Positions 11,377-23,541 of a stretch of 64,000 nucleotides of DNA are shown here, piece by piece. Position numbers and translations under genes: made by a program. Under the pieces are notes generated by a model that worked only from the letters and a program-made list of their open reading frames with translations, did no database searches and had not been told where the DNA came from. The DNA is from Gossypium raimondii (taxonomy: Eukaryota; Streptophyta; Magnoliopsida; Malvales; Malvaceae), in NCBI RefSeq assembly GCF_025698545.1, contig NC_068569.1:6138001-6202000 (forward strand). The letters run 5' to 3'. Positions within the stretch are counted from its first letter, which is position 1. Each line of letters begins with the position of its first letter.

Positions 11377-13711
11377 TTAGCTAATTGAAGTTCGGCCTTC
11401 ACCTCGGGTGCTTACTACCTTAGGTTGCTTCAAATCATCAACCTTCAACACCGGTAAACCATTGCTGCAAGGCTCCTGGAAATGCATGGATTGGCTCCAT
11501 TGCCGGGTCGGACTCGAAAAGCCTCCAATGGGTGCTATTTTGTTGCTAGATAATATGTGATCTCTAAGACTCTTCACTGATTTATATCTTTTTATTTCAT
11601 CTTCATAATCCCAGTCTGCAGAGTCTGAACTTCCTCTTTCTAAGCAAATACTTCCCCATGAAAGTTTTTCTGATCGAGATTTCGTACCCTTATTTTCTTT
11701 TCTGATGGTAGGAATCCTCTTTGATTCACCTTCAACACGATTTCCGCTAGCATAACTCCAGTTGTAGCTCTTGTCATTGTTGTCCATGTTTAATTCAATG
11801 GAGTGAAGATCACTATCAGCTGAATCATCAGCTTCACACTCTTCTCCATTCACCATAACTTCACCTTTATCCACATCTTTCTTGGCTGCTTGACAGTTCC
11901 CAAAATTGATATTCTTCAAATAAGCTTCGAGCTCTTTTATCCTCTGCAGATTCGGGGAACCATTTCCGTTTTCTCCATCGATTTTGGTTCCTAGGTATGT
12001 CTCGAGTTCATTTCTCAACTTCTCGACAACAGCATTCTTCTCCTCGAAATGATGTTTAGCCTCCGAAAGCTTCATCTGAACTCGTTCCTCTCGTAAAACA
12101 TCGGCAAAATGAAGCATTTCCCGTTCCTTCTCCACTTCTTCCCTCACTTTAGCTGTCTCTCTTTTGAGTTCTTCAGCTGTGGCTCGATCTTCTCCCATAC
12201 CTTTAGCTAACTCATCACAGACTTGCTCCAATATTTCCTTTGCCCTCTTCTCACTCTTGAGCTCTTTCGTTGCCTTTGACAGAGATGCATTTGTATCTGC
12301 CAATTCTTTTCCGAGCTTCTTGTTCAATCTCTCTGTTTGCCTCCGGAGTTTCTTCTCCACCTCGAGCTCTTCCGCTACGCATGCTATGGCATCACGGATT
12401 CTCTCGCGCTCCTTTCTCTTCCAGGCTGCTTTTTCTTCTGCAAAACACCTCATTAGGTACTCTGTTTCATCAAAATTAGATCGACGCTCACGGATCAACT
12501 GATCAACTTCGACGCGAGCTCGATCAAGTTCAACACGTAGGGCAGATATAAGGGACATGCTGGATGAATTTCGCTCTTCGAGTCCGCATACATGATTCAA
12601 AACTTTCAAGAGTTCTTTCGAAGTGGCAAGGCTATTTCGAACATCCTTTAAACGAGTTCCGATCCCAGTTATGCATCCGTCATGATCATTACCTCTAGAA
12701 TGAGCTTCAATCTGCAACATTAAGGATTCGACTCCACGTTTAAAGCAGTAAGTTCCCAAGTGAAAAACTGACTGTTGGTTAGCAATTCAAAAACCTTAAG
12801 AACCACATCTGATACAAATACCTTATTGAAAATGAAATGGTGGGTATTTCTTTGCAGATGTCATTATCAAGGTTTTATTAAAATTTTACCCAGTTCTAAA
12901 ATATGAATTCCCAGCAACAAATTTTGAAGAAAGACCAATTTAGAGGGGAAGAAAAATAAAAAAAAGGACATGTAGTTGCTGAAAATGACACCTAAGAATC
13001 CCTTACTGAAAGAGAAAAGGGGGACTGAAAATTAAGAGCAAAGGAAAAAGATTTTCAAAATTGTTCCATCACCTCCATTAGACTGGCATTGCCAACAGAG
13101 TCCAAATCAGTTAATTGAAGCTTTGGAGAAACAACTGAAGATCTTCTCTTATGAGCTTTGATTCTGGGTCGGTCCATTTTCTGTAAAATTCAAAACTTTC
13201 AGTAAGGATTTTTAGGGGGCAAAGGTCATCGAAATCTTGAAATTTAGAAAAAGCAAAAGAATCCCACCTCTGAAATAGGAGTATAAGAGGGATCAGACAA
13301 ACTGGGCGGCAAACTATGAGGCATTTTGGCAACTATGGGCGGTTTTCTCCTCCTATCTTTCTTCTCCAAATCTTCCATAGCTTGTGGGGAAGGGATTTTA
13401 TTACTCTCCCACAAAGTGGCGGCAAGTTTTCTAGCGGAAACTGAGCCTTCTTTGGTTTTAGAAACATTCTTTGGTGAACCTTTGGAGGGAAATTCAACAC
13501 TTGGGATTGCTAAAGACGGTGACTTGGTTGTAGCCGTTATCCATGTAGGAACAGGGGTGGTTGATCCAGCTCTTTTTTGCACCAAAATTGCACGCTTGAA
13601 TCTGTATTTTTGGATCAACGATGACGATGAAGATGATGAGCAACCTCGTTTCCTAATCTTACACACCCTTTTACCTTTCCCCTCCACGTTTTGGTGTGGT
13701 TGCCATGACAT
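11377..13711 (-). CDS. BRANCHLESS TRICHOMES/USO1-like coiled-coil protein
   Basis: Three exons, 13268-13711, 13073-13180 and 11377-12711, all joined in phase 0, give 628 residues, close to the roughly 620 of Arabidopsis At5g41620. The N-terminus is basic and serine-rich (GKGKRVCKIRKRGCSSSS), with the family block SARKLAATLWE near residue 95. Exon 3 opens with the conserved stretch GIGTRLKDVRNSLATSKELL and continues as a long coiled coil from about residue 230 to 445 (SALRVELDRARVEVDQL, EEKAAWKRKERERI, ELEVEKKLRRQTERLNKKL). The C-terminal third is disordered and charged. Members are annotated as 'intracellular protein transport USO1-like'; the related BLT protein shapes trichome branching through actin and microtubules. 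No catalytic domain is present. The precise paralogue is not settled from sequence alone. Confidence 0.88.
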
Positions 13712-15628
13712 TGTAAGTTATATATATATGATTCTCGCAAGAATTTCGCCTCAAAATCTCAAACTTGATGACCCAATGTAAAGACTTTAAAGTATTTGCA
13801 AACCAAATATACTAGAAATAATGGCAGAGGATCTCATAGGAATTTTGAGCAAAGAATAAAGATTTGAGGATCTTTGTTTTGATTTTTAAAACGATGGAAA
13901 GTTTTAAACATGACAAGTAGAGGGAGCGAAAAAAGATGATGAAAGAAAGCAATGAGCATGGTTTGCTTTAGTGGCAAGTCCTCAGCTTATTGCCTTGAAT
14001 TCATCAAAGAAAGCAAAGAAAGCGGACAATCAAAGATTCTTCTTCTCCTTAAGGATTTTTACAGATCAAAAGACACAGACATCAGGGAAAAAAAGAACAA
14101 AAACAAAATGCGATTGTTGAAAGATTTGAATGAGAGAAAGACTTTGCTTTTCAAGTAAATTTGTTTTTGTCTCTTTGGCTTTCGTTCAGAACACTTACGA
14201 GGGAAAGGAAGAAAGAGAAAATAGTGAGAAAAGGAGGACGTGGTGAGAAAGGAGTAAATAAACGTTGAAAATCTCAACTTTTTCTATTTATTTTCGACTC
14301 CCTTAATATCGCCCCCAATTTTTCTTTTTGCTCATTCATTATTATCAATTTATTTTCCATTTTTTTTATGTTTTTTATTCAAGTATTATTATTTTTAGCT
14401 TAATAATTGTTATTTGGTCGAGTGTATATATTTTAATACTTCAAAGTAATTGTGTTAATTTTTTAACATTTAATTCGAATTTTAAAGTTGATTTCACGAA
14501 AGTTATTGTTGATATTATTATATTTGATTTTTCATGACTTTGTTAAAATAATAATTTTAGTGTTAATTGTGAATTTATTTAAATTTTCATTTAATTTGTC
14601 AACTATAGTTAGATGAAATTATTTGAATTTAAGTTTTAGGGTCAATTTAATGAATATTGTTAGCTAATTATAAATTTTCACCAATTCAACTTTAAAACAC
14701 TAAAAAGTTAATATTATTTGCTTGAGGTGGTACCAAAATGTATAACTTTTGTCATATGCATGTATCACATTTGACCAAAAATAACACATGTATTACATTA
14801 GAAAAAGTGGCAAACTTATATATTAAGCCTTAATTTTTATTAGGAAAATCATGTGATAGGTCCCTATACTCTTAACAAAATTGAAATTTAATCTCTTTAC
14901 TTTCATTTTAGGAATTTGATCTATCTACTTTTCAAATTTTAAATTTTAGGTCCAATTGTTAAGGCTATTAAATTTATTTTATTAAATTTAAGTTCATTAC
15001 AACATCATTTTGAATATTTTTACGATTAATTTTAAAAAAATTCAAGATTTATCAAATAATATAATTACATTTTACACTTAATTTAGTACTTAATGTTTAA
15101 TTTTTAATTTATCAAATAATATCTAATGGGAAAAAGATATAGCGAAGATCACTATGGACAGGGAAATGAAATTTTGAATTGTGTCAGCTTGTATTTATGA
15201 GAAAATATTTGATATACTATCATATGAGTTTTAGATTTCATAAATATGGTTGGAGGTTTACAAGTGTCTAAAATATTTTTAAAATAAATATTTAAAAGAC
15301 ACGTGATAATCTTTTAAGATTATTTATAGAATAAAAATATATTATTTAAAAGGAAATTAAAATTTTCATGTTTCTTTTCTGATAACATGTGGTTTTCAAA
15401 ATGATTTTTGATTTTTATTTTATTTTTACACAATGCATGATTTTTGAAATTTAAATGAGTTTTTATTTATATTTTTGAAGACATTTAAATTTTCAATTAT
15501 TTGAGTAAATGTATTTCAAATTAAAATATGATTTAAAAGTACCCCATTTATTAATAATAATGTTGTATGAATTTATAACAACCACAAATTCACAATAATG
15601 TCGTTAGTTGTTGCAGAATTCTTTATAA
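13712..15628. other. AT-rich intergenic; upstream region of the coiled-coil gene plus decayed repeats
   Basis: The first few hundred bases are the upstream region of the USO1-like gene; the purine-rich stretch to about 14290 is probably leader and promoter, with no clear TATA box. From about 14850 to 14960 there is one arm of a 'ggtccctatact' type TIR repeat without a good partner arm, so probably a transposon remnant. No gene-like frame was found. Confidence 0.45.
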
Positions 15629-16072
15629 TTAAGAGGCATAATTGCAAAATCACTCTCAATGTTTCGGGGGTTTTTTCACATTAGCCCTTAATATTTTTTT
15701 TTGTTGCAATGTCACCTGCAACGTTGCAAAAGGTTTGTGTGGCATTTTAGGTTAATTTTTAAAAAAAAATCAAAATAAACAGAAACTTTAAAAAAGCAAC
15801 AAATATTTATATAAATTCAAAAAATTAAATTTAAAAAAATAAAAAATTTTAAAAATCTTATATAAAATTTACAAAATTAAAAAAAGCTTAAATTTATAAA
15901 AAGAAAATTTAAAAATATTACAACAAAAAAGCCACACCAACATTGACATGTCATGCCACGACAGAGAAAATGTTGACCTTCAATTGACTGCCAAATCCAA
16001 AAAAAAAATTAAGAGCTGATATGAAAAAACCCTAAAACATTGGGGGTGCGTTTTGCAATTCTGCCTACTAAC
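15629..16072. mobile_element. MITE with about 70-bp terminal inverted repeats
   Basis: The left end (AGGCATAATTGCAAAATCAC followed by 'tcaatgtttcgggggttttttcacat') is matched on the opposite strand at the right end (AGGCAGAATTGCAAAACGCA followed by 'ccaatgttttagggttttttcatat'). The inverted arms run about 70 bp with some substitutions. The element is about 440 bp, with an A-rich centre and no coding capacity. I cannot see a clear target duplication, so the exact ends are uncertain by a few bases. Confidence 0.7.
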
Positions 16073-18739
16073 CTATGTTAACCCCCCCAAAAAATAAAGA
16101 TCAAAGTATGCGTTGAATGTTGAAATTTTGATTTTTTAGTATGCATCAAGTATTAATGCTTGTCAAGTATATACTGCATTCCTAAAATGTTTAAATTTAG
16201 GATAAATTTAAAATTTGATTTAATATATAATTTAATATTTAAACTTAGTTTTGGTGTAATTACTAATATAAAATTTTATTATATTTCAAATATGTACATG
16301 ATATTTTAATTTCGATTCAATTGTATAAATTTTAAAAATAAATACACCAATTTATATCATATTAGATAAATACAATTATTTATCTATAAAATATGTAAAC
16401 TTAACATTACTATACTGATATTTGTGTTAAAATAAAAGTTGGTATCTAAAATTCTATATTGGAACAAGATTTTGTGTAATTTTGAGGTTTGTCCCAATAT
16501 AAAAAAGAGTGAGAATGGATTTTAAGGAAAAAAAACATGAAATTAAATGAAATTTCGTATTAAATTACATTGAAATGTATAAAATGGAGATTTAAAACAA
16601 CCCAAATGGTAAATGCTAAAATGGAAAGTGAAACAATTGGAGGGATTGGGGAGAAAAGAATTGGGATAAATGGGTTCATTGGAAAAGTATAAAATAGAAG
16701 AAGGGGCTGTTTGGAAATAGAGAAAAGTTGAGAGTCAATAAAAATGAAAACTGTGAAATGTATTGGAAGGAGAGGTATGGGCCATGACTGAGGCCGCAGG
16801 GACCCTACTAACGGCTCAAATTGTTTCTAATTATAGTTTTCTTTCTCCCAACACAGAAACAAAGAATATATGAAAATCTTTATGGTTTTAAATATAATTT
16901 GAGTTTAAATTATTATTAAGAACAAACCAAATTGCATGAAATGAAATAAATGTTTTGCGTTTGATTTCTTTTATTTTCTTTTTTGTTGGTGGAACTGTAA
17001 TAACGAGCAGAACAACCATAATGGCGTAAATTGAAGGGTAAAAGACAAAGTGAGGGTTGAGAATGGATGCCATCCAAAGTGGGTAAGGAGGAAAGATGGC
17101 GTTGTGTTGTGTCTGTTTATTTTTGACGCAAGCATCGCTGTTCTCGAGGTCTGCTCTGATACGTTTCCAGGATCGGCTATTCAACGGCTACTTTTAACTG
17201 AAACTTTATTATTTTGCCTACCCTTGTAACATCACAACCAGCCTTTTCAATTCTGCGCTATTTATCTATTTTATATCCATTTCTTTACATGCTTTGATGA
17301 TTCATCAATCCAGTTCTCCAATATTTTTTAGTAACAATCATTTTTATATAAAATATCTACTAGATTTAAATTTAAAATATAATATTTCTAATATTTAATT
17401 TTACCACTTCAACTAAAATTTCGTTTGATTTTAATGTATCTTTTATAAATTAACTTAATTTTTATAAATAAATCTACCTAAAATATTTAAAAAATACCCA
17501 TTTAAAAGTTTTAATTAAGCTACTTATAAATGCTCTATTAATTTTCAAAATATAAAATTTATATAAAATATTATTTTTCCACCCAAGGTGTAGTGTAACA
17601 AATTCTAATGGACTTGTGATGCCGTGTTAAATATTATTATCATTTTTAAACACATTTATTATATGGTTTTTATTTAAAATAAAAATATTCTTATAATTTT
17701 ATTATTTTTTAAATAAATATTTTAAATTGAATTTGTGTTCCATTAAATGGTATAAAAATAAATTTAGTTAACTTTTATTCAAGTATAGATTGATGGCTTA
17801 TTTGAAGGTGCTCTAAAAAAAGCTATCCACCTATTTTTGATATCTACTAAAAAGTTGTAGCGAGTGTCACAATATTTTCATACCAACAATAAATCTTCTT
17901 AGTGAATTGGTAGATGGGTAGTCAGATCAAGACTATAAATTGAAATCACCAATAAATTAAGATTATATATGAATTTTGATTTTGTACAATTATATATATA
18001 AATTTGTTATTTGATTCAAATTTTAAGAATCATTAACAGCATTATTAAATTAGTACCATTTTGCATACACAAACTATTATATTAATCTAGTATGGAAATA
18101 AATGTATGTATCTATTTATTTGAATGTGTACAATTAGATCAAAACCAATGTTATATATATATATATATATGAACCACAATTGAAGTATTATGTGTATAAT
18201 TACTCCAAATTGCATATAAAATAAAATTGATGTATAAATTTGATATTTATTCCAATATCATACTAACAACAATAGTATATTAAATAAAATCATTGATAAG
18301 TTTTATTTCTTTTAAATAAAACTTTGGATATAAATGTATATTATGCGAAATAATTTTAGAAACAAATCTATTAATAAAATATATATATATATATATATTA
18401 AAAAGAACACTTGCTTAATTAATACATTTTAATATCAATTTCAAAAGGCAACAGTGGATGATGAAATAAAATGATGAACATGAAAAAATAAATCATTTCG
18501 AAATTGACATTAAAATGTGCTTTGGGGGATGGAAGTAAAATCAAATCCAACCATAAAAGGAAAAAAGAAAGGTAGGTAAGACTTGGGTTGAGATTAAAAT
18601 AATTTTACATAATGGAAAGGAAGGCAAAGAGAACAATTGTTTTAAAGAAAGAGAGGGGAAGGGGAGATTCAAAAGGAAAAAGGAACCCACAAAATATGAG
18701 TTAAGAAAAGATTACAAATAAAGATAAAGAAGAAGGAGA
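16073..18739. other. AT-rich intergenic, no gene recognised
   Basis: Very AT-rich, with (AT)n tracts near 18153-18170 and 18379-18399. A 98-codon minus-strand frame at 16888-17184 has no family motif, no splice partners and a hydrophobic stretch that looks incidental, so I do not call it. The last 150 bp before 18740 are probably the 3' UTR of PsaO. Confidence 0.45.
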
Positions 18740-19840
18740 TTAGTATTTGAAGTAATCCTCATTCCTTCCTTTGAACCCAATTTGTCCAAAAGTAAGAGTG
18801 ATGAACAGTCCTAGGTGCCATAACACCAACCACAACCTGCTCATTTTATCAAAACCCCAACAACAAAAAAACATTTGTTAATTTTTACTCGTAGAAACAT
18901 ATTACTATATAAAAACAGATCACTGCGTATTGAACCTGGTGACCCGAGTTCATATCCGTGTGCCAACAAAATTTGTTTTATTTTATTTTATAATATTGCT
19001 ACACTGGACCCAACAGCATGCATTTGGGTATTAACCATTTTACTTATGGGTTAGAATTGGGCGTACATAAGATCTAACTATTAATAGAAACCCATCCGTA
19101 GAAAGCCCATTAAAATATTTTGTAGCAAGAATTCACTTATTTATATAATCTTTTACAATATATGAACATATTTTTGCAATGTTATATGGCATTTTAGTCA
19201 TTTTTATACTATATTTCTTTTCGTGTCTAATATTATCGAGGTGAGGGAGATAAAAAAATAATAAAGTAATTAGCGATGGTTACCAGAATTGAGAGGCAAG
19301 AGGCGGAGGTGTAGGGAAGTGAGCGAGCTCAGTTCCAATGCTTTCAAAGAAAAGGCCAGTCAAGCTCTTCCCATCGATGGCCGGTATGCTAGATGGTGCT
19401 ATCCACCCAATCAGTCCAAATCCTATCACGTTAAAGTCCCTTCGTAGCCAGTCTCTCTCGAAGCTTCCCCCATGTTTAAACATCAAATTACCACAATTAA
19501 TTTTAATTAAATAATCCAAAACTAACCAAAATTACTTACCAAGTAAACTTGCCCCCACAAGCACCAGCCAGCCTCAAAGGGTTCCTAGCCGTCACCCCAG
19601 ATTTCAAAAACCCTGCAAAGTACTTATTCACTAAATCAAAACGGTTTCTCTAAATATGCATGTTTAGTGTTAAAATGTTAATTAATTTCAACATGCTAAC
19701 TCGTAATGTGCGTTTTACAGCCTAAGCGAAGGTGGGTACGAACCTGAAGAGAGGCGGGTTTTCATCGGCGGGGAGGACATAGAGGTGGCGGTGCCACCGA
19801 GGCCAACGACGGTTGATGGGCTTGCAAAAGTGGCTGCCAT
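18740..19840 (-). CDS. PSAO: photosystem I reaction centre subunit O (PsaO), chloroplast precursor
   Basis: Four exons, 19744-19840, 19540-19612, 19284-19463 and 18740-18836, join in frame to 148 residues (the Arabidopsis protein is about 140). The start MAATFASPSTVVGLGG matches the plastid transit peptide of PsaO, and KSGVTARNPLRLAGACGGK lies near its end. The mature protein begins about CFERDWLRRDFNVIGFGL, followed by two membrane helices: GFGLIGWIAPSSIPAI and WLWLVLWHLGLFITLTFGQ. It keeps the loop GTELAHFPTPPPLASQFW and the C-terminal GQIGFKGRNEDYFKY. PsaO is a small PSI subunit on the PsaH/L side that helps dock light-harvesting complex II in state transitions (family knowledge). All splice sites are GT-AG. 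The gene looks intact. Confidence 0.95.
18905..18995 (+). repeat. possible tRNA-derived SINE tail in PsaO intron 3
   Basis: Inside the last PsaO intron, the stretch around 18938-18962 (gtgacccgagttcatatccg) resembles the B box and 3' flank of a tRNA-like SINE head, followed by a T-rich tail. No A box is seen in front of it, so it would be a 5'-truncated copy at best. Weak call. Confidence 0.25.
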
Positions 19841-20060
19841 ATTTTGGCGTATGGTTGAGGGCTAATGACAGAATGGTGGGCGGCTAGACTTGTGTGCTTG
19901 AAATGAGAGACGAAGATTTTTCTTTATGGAAAGCAAGAAGATCGCGTGGATGAGATATTGGTCAATAGTTTAGAGACACGTTGGAGTTGAGTGGATAAAG
20001 TGGGGTCCGCCATTGCTTTGTTGGCTCATGATAATACCATGAAATGGATTTCGCTTTGAT
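19841..20060 (-). promoter_or_regulatory. upstream region of PsaO
   Basis: On the minus strand the 220 bp before the PsaO start contain a CCAAT (about 19958-19962), an ACGTG-type core near 19977-19982, and a TTATCC that is the complement of an I-box-like GGATAA (19991-19996). I-box and ACGT elements are frequent in light-regulated photosynthesis genes; their action here is inference. No clean TATA box was found. Confidence 0.35.
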
Positions 20061-21798
20061 ATTCCTATCAATTTTCTTATGCCATATATTTACTTTCGGA
20101 TTTTTCTTTTCTTTTTTCTATAATCTATCATTCACTCATTGATTTTACTACTTTTTCTGATTTCTAAATTTGTCTATAATAGTTTTAAATTTTGAGAGTT
20201 TTTTTTATTTTACCTCAAAAGTGTCACTAAAATTATTTAAGTTATTACCAGAAATTTTTAATATATATAAAATCTTAAAACCAATAAATCATTTAAAATT
20301 TTAAACCTTTTCGGTGATGATACAACACAATTTCAAAATGTTACCTTTAGAAATCTAGATTCAAGACCAATTTTTTAAAAAAACACACAAAAATTTAAAA
20401 TTAAAGTGAAAAATTACTAAATTTAAAAACTAAATGTTAGTTTATTTTTCTTCTAGAATTATTATTTAATAAATTTAAATTTTCAACTTAAAAAATTGTA
20501 ATTTATTAGTTTTAATTGCATATATAATTTTATTATGGATTAAAGTTTGATACATGGGATATAAGACTTCTCATAACCTTTTTTCAATCATTAAACAGAA
20601 AGATAAATGTATTTCAACATGCTTGTGTCACTGGCCGTGGATCAAAACTCGTGACTATTGCGTACAAAACATTTCATAGAGGTCAACTTATTAAATGGAG
20701 CTCATTTGAACCCATGGTTCTTCCGATTCAATCAAATAAATCATTAAAAATTTATAAAAATAAAAAAATATATTTAAAAATAGAAAAATTAGTTCAATTA
20801 CTTTTTTTAACTTAGTTCAGTCAGTCAGTATCAGTTTATGGGTCAACTGGTTCAACAACTATCTCTAAATCAGTATCTCAATCAGTTTAGTAAAATGAAT
20901 AACAAAACAATCGTTTAAGTACTACTTGTGATAAAAAAAATATTTAGGTACTAAAATAGAAAAAAATAAATTTAACTATTTGACTAACGGAAATATCAGT
21001 TTAAAGAAAAACAATTTAAGTTGACAAAAAAAATTTAGATACCGAAATAAATAAAATATATATATGATTCAAATGCCCATTTATAATAACAACACAAAAA
21101 TAAACGTAAATAATTCCGTGTAAGGTTGGGGAATGGCAACAGCGAAGGTAGACTAACACAGGCAAAATAGCGGGCAGAAAACTAATTAATTCGGCCGACT
21201 TATAATTACATACAATTAATAGTCACTACTCACTAGCTTTAAAACCCCGTGTCTAATTTCTTTCAATTAAGTTTTAATTAATTAAATATATAATATCAAT
21301 ATTGAATTAAATTTGTTAAATAATAATTAATTGCTTAAAAGTTTTACTTTTAAATGTAATGAAAATTTTAGTTTATTAATGTTTAAAATTAAAATGGGTT
21401 AGGTAAATGGATATAGGCACCATTTAAAAGCAAAATCAGAATTAAAACATTTTTCCCATATGAAATTAAATTTTAGACTTAATGAAATTCATAAATTTTG
21501 ATTTTAAAAGTAAATAACCTTTGAATTAACATAGAGTCATTAGATCATATTTTTGGACAATGCATGAGATTAAATTTATCCATGTTTTGTACAATAATAA
21601 TTATTGTTGAACAATTATGAATATTAAATATATTTAGAGCTCTTTCAATATTACTTTTCGAGACAAACCTAATAATTATTTTACTCTATTATGAAATATT
21701 TCAATTTCTATTGCATAAAATGTTTCTCTCTTATCTCGTATTTCTCAGTTACCCAAAACACATAAAACTAAAATATAAGGACTTATTTTCATATCTTT
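20061..21798. other. AT-rich intergenic with decayed 'ggttcaactggttcaac' repeat
   Basis: No gene found. At about 20700-20900 there is a repeat of the 'gaacccatggttcttccgattcaat ... ggtcaactggttcaac' kind separated by an A-rich centre; a related sequence occurs at 40250-40510 in this window. This pattern is common in plant intergenic DNA and is probably an old short TIR element. Confidence 0.4.
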
Positions 21799-23020
21799 TA
21801 GGATAAATTATTTTGTTGGTCACTCAACTTTTAAGTGCTTTCATGTTGGTCATTTAAATAAAAATATTTACAATTTGATCACTATCTTAAAATTTTTTTT
21901 CATTTTTGTCACTTAACCATTAAACAGAGTCTTAGCACACCAAATCCCACTATAAAATACTTCTTTTACCAAGTCAAACTTCTCTATGAATCAATATTTT
22001 CATTTTTATTTTATTTTTATAAGACACAATATGTACAACAACAATGGTTGTCTAAATCATAAGCATTTGAAGTCATACCTGCAGGTGTCGATTTTAGTAA
22101 AACCTCTTTGGTTTTGGCACAAGGCTGCCTTGGACAGTTTCTCCCCTGATGTTTGCTGCCAGTGGGGAGCAAATACATATTTCATGCAAAGTTCCAGATA
22201 TTTGCCGAAGGCCGCGAGCAGCTCCCCCTCCAATTTCCAATTCGACTTAAGATTGCTTTTCCCTTTGAGTTGAGAGAGAATCATATCGAAGTCCACTTCG
22301 TCATTTGAGTCACTCGAGACATCTTCTTGTCCGCTATGAGCATCTTTGCAATCGGAATGTTCTTGCAACTCGCTACAACTATCGTCAGAATCGATAGTGT
22401 CGGTGTCGGAGTCCTCAACAATAAAACCGTTAAGGCTATCACCGTAACTCTCATTGTCTGATCCATCTCGTTTGAACCGTCATCGTTAACATCCTCGATT
22501 ATAGGGGTTTGTTTGCGAAATTTACTTTCACCGTTCTTCGAGGCTTTTTTATTTTTTCTCCCTTATATTGCCTAAGCGGCTTTTGAGAGAATTAAGAAAG
22601 CACTCATCTCCCTCAGGCTTCTTGCTATTGTTTAACACATGAATTATATATCATTTAGCATGTTGATTGTATTTTATTTTGGGATTTGAAAATTTTATGT
22701 TTTAGATTTTTTGGGATTTGAAATTTTCTGGGTGATAGAAGCAGGGAGGGGGGAATTGGTTAGGGAAGAAGAAGATGAATGATGAAATATGACCCAAAAT
22801 AAAACAAAAAGAAAAATGAAAGAGAAGTTTGACTTGGTCAAAAAATTATTTTATAGTAGGATTTGGTGTGCCAAGTCAAACTCTGGTTATGGGTTAATGG
22901 TTGAGAGATTAAAATGAATTTTTTTTTTTAAGGTTGGTTGTCAAATTATAAATATTTTTATTTGAATTATTAAAATGAAAATGTAAAAAAATTGAGTGAT
23001 CAACTAATTAATTTATCCTA
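21799..23020. mobile_element. long-TIR DNA transposon carrying a host gene fragment
   Basis: The left arm, 21799 to about 22020, begins TAGGATAAATTA and includes GCACACCAAATCCCACTATA and AAGTCAAACTTCTCT. The same order is found inverted from 23020 down to about 22790. The two arms match over roughly 220 bp with many small differences. A 7-bp flank pair, ATCTTTT and ATTTTTT, may be the target duplication. Between the arms, about 22057-22600, lies richer, codon-like sequence unrelated to the arms. This layout, long inverted ends around a borrowed gene piece, is that of Pack-type or foldback Mutator-like elements; no transposase is present, so it is non-autonomous. Confidence 0.75.
22057..22510 (-). 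pseudogene. gene fragment inside the transposon, acidic protein of unknown family
   Basis: On the minus strand one frame reads for about 130 codons without a stop, from about 22474 into 22057. It is strongly acidic and serine-rich first (GFIVEDSDTDTIDSDDS, EDVSSDSNDEVDFDMI), then more regular (LKSNWKLEGELLAAFGKYLE, EKLSKAALCQNQRGFTKIDT). A neighbouring frame just upstream carries a matching acidic stretch (QTPIIEDVNDDGSNE), suggesting one frame change near 22480. There is no credible start or end. I do not recognise the parent protein; the acidic part followed by a helical LKSNWKLEGELL segment suggests a nuclear host protein. It is most likely an exon captured by the transposon. Confidence 0.55.
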
Positions 23021-23240
23021 TTTTTTAACATATATGTGGATAGCTGTAGTTACTTAAAAAAAAAACTTTATGATATCATTGTTTTTTCTTATAATTAAAG
23101 TGTTAAAATATTTTTGTTTAGAAAAAAAAAACTTGGAATAAAAGAATAAGGCTCCCATTGCACCATAGTGTCAAATTCCACCTAAGATAATTGATGAGGA
23201 TCGAGCCAAGTAAAATTCAAATAAAAGCAATTTATTCGAC

Positions 23241-23378
23241 ATTAATAGGGGAAGCAGCAATACAGCCGATGTCTTTGCCAAAATGGGACTCGATGGTAAT
23301 TTCCAGACCCGCATTCTCGAAATGGCCCCTCCTGAAACTGTTTGTTATTTTGCTCTTCACAAAGAACAATGTAACAGT
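23241..23378 (+). pseudogene. LINE-type RNase H domain remnant
   Basis: A plus-strand frame of about 46 codons reads INRGSSNTADVFAKMGLDG and then a segment ending CYFALHKEQ. The pattern N-x-x-A-D-x-x-A-K-M-G is the C-terminal helix of the RNase H-like domain found at the end of plant non-LTR retrotransposon ORF2 and its host-derived relatives. Only this end is present, so it is a short fossil. It lies about 165 bp from the 3' end of the F-box gene, on the opposite strand. Confidence 0.5.
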
Positions 23379-23541
23379 ACTCTCCTACTGGATTAGCTTA
23401 TTAAGGTTATTTGAGCCGCTTACTCATAACAATAATTATCTATTTAATCAGACTCCAAATATTTTTATTACTTATTTATATGATACTTACAAATTAAATC
23501 AAAATAAAATGATGGAATTACCGCCCATGTCCATTTGGCCC

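Noticed and set aside
16888-17184. 98-codon minus-strand frame
   Set aside because: No recognisable domain, mixed composition and no splice partners; background-like.
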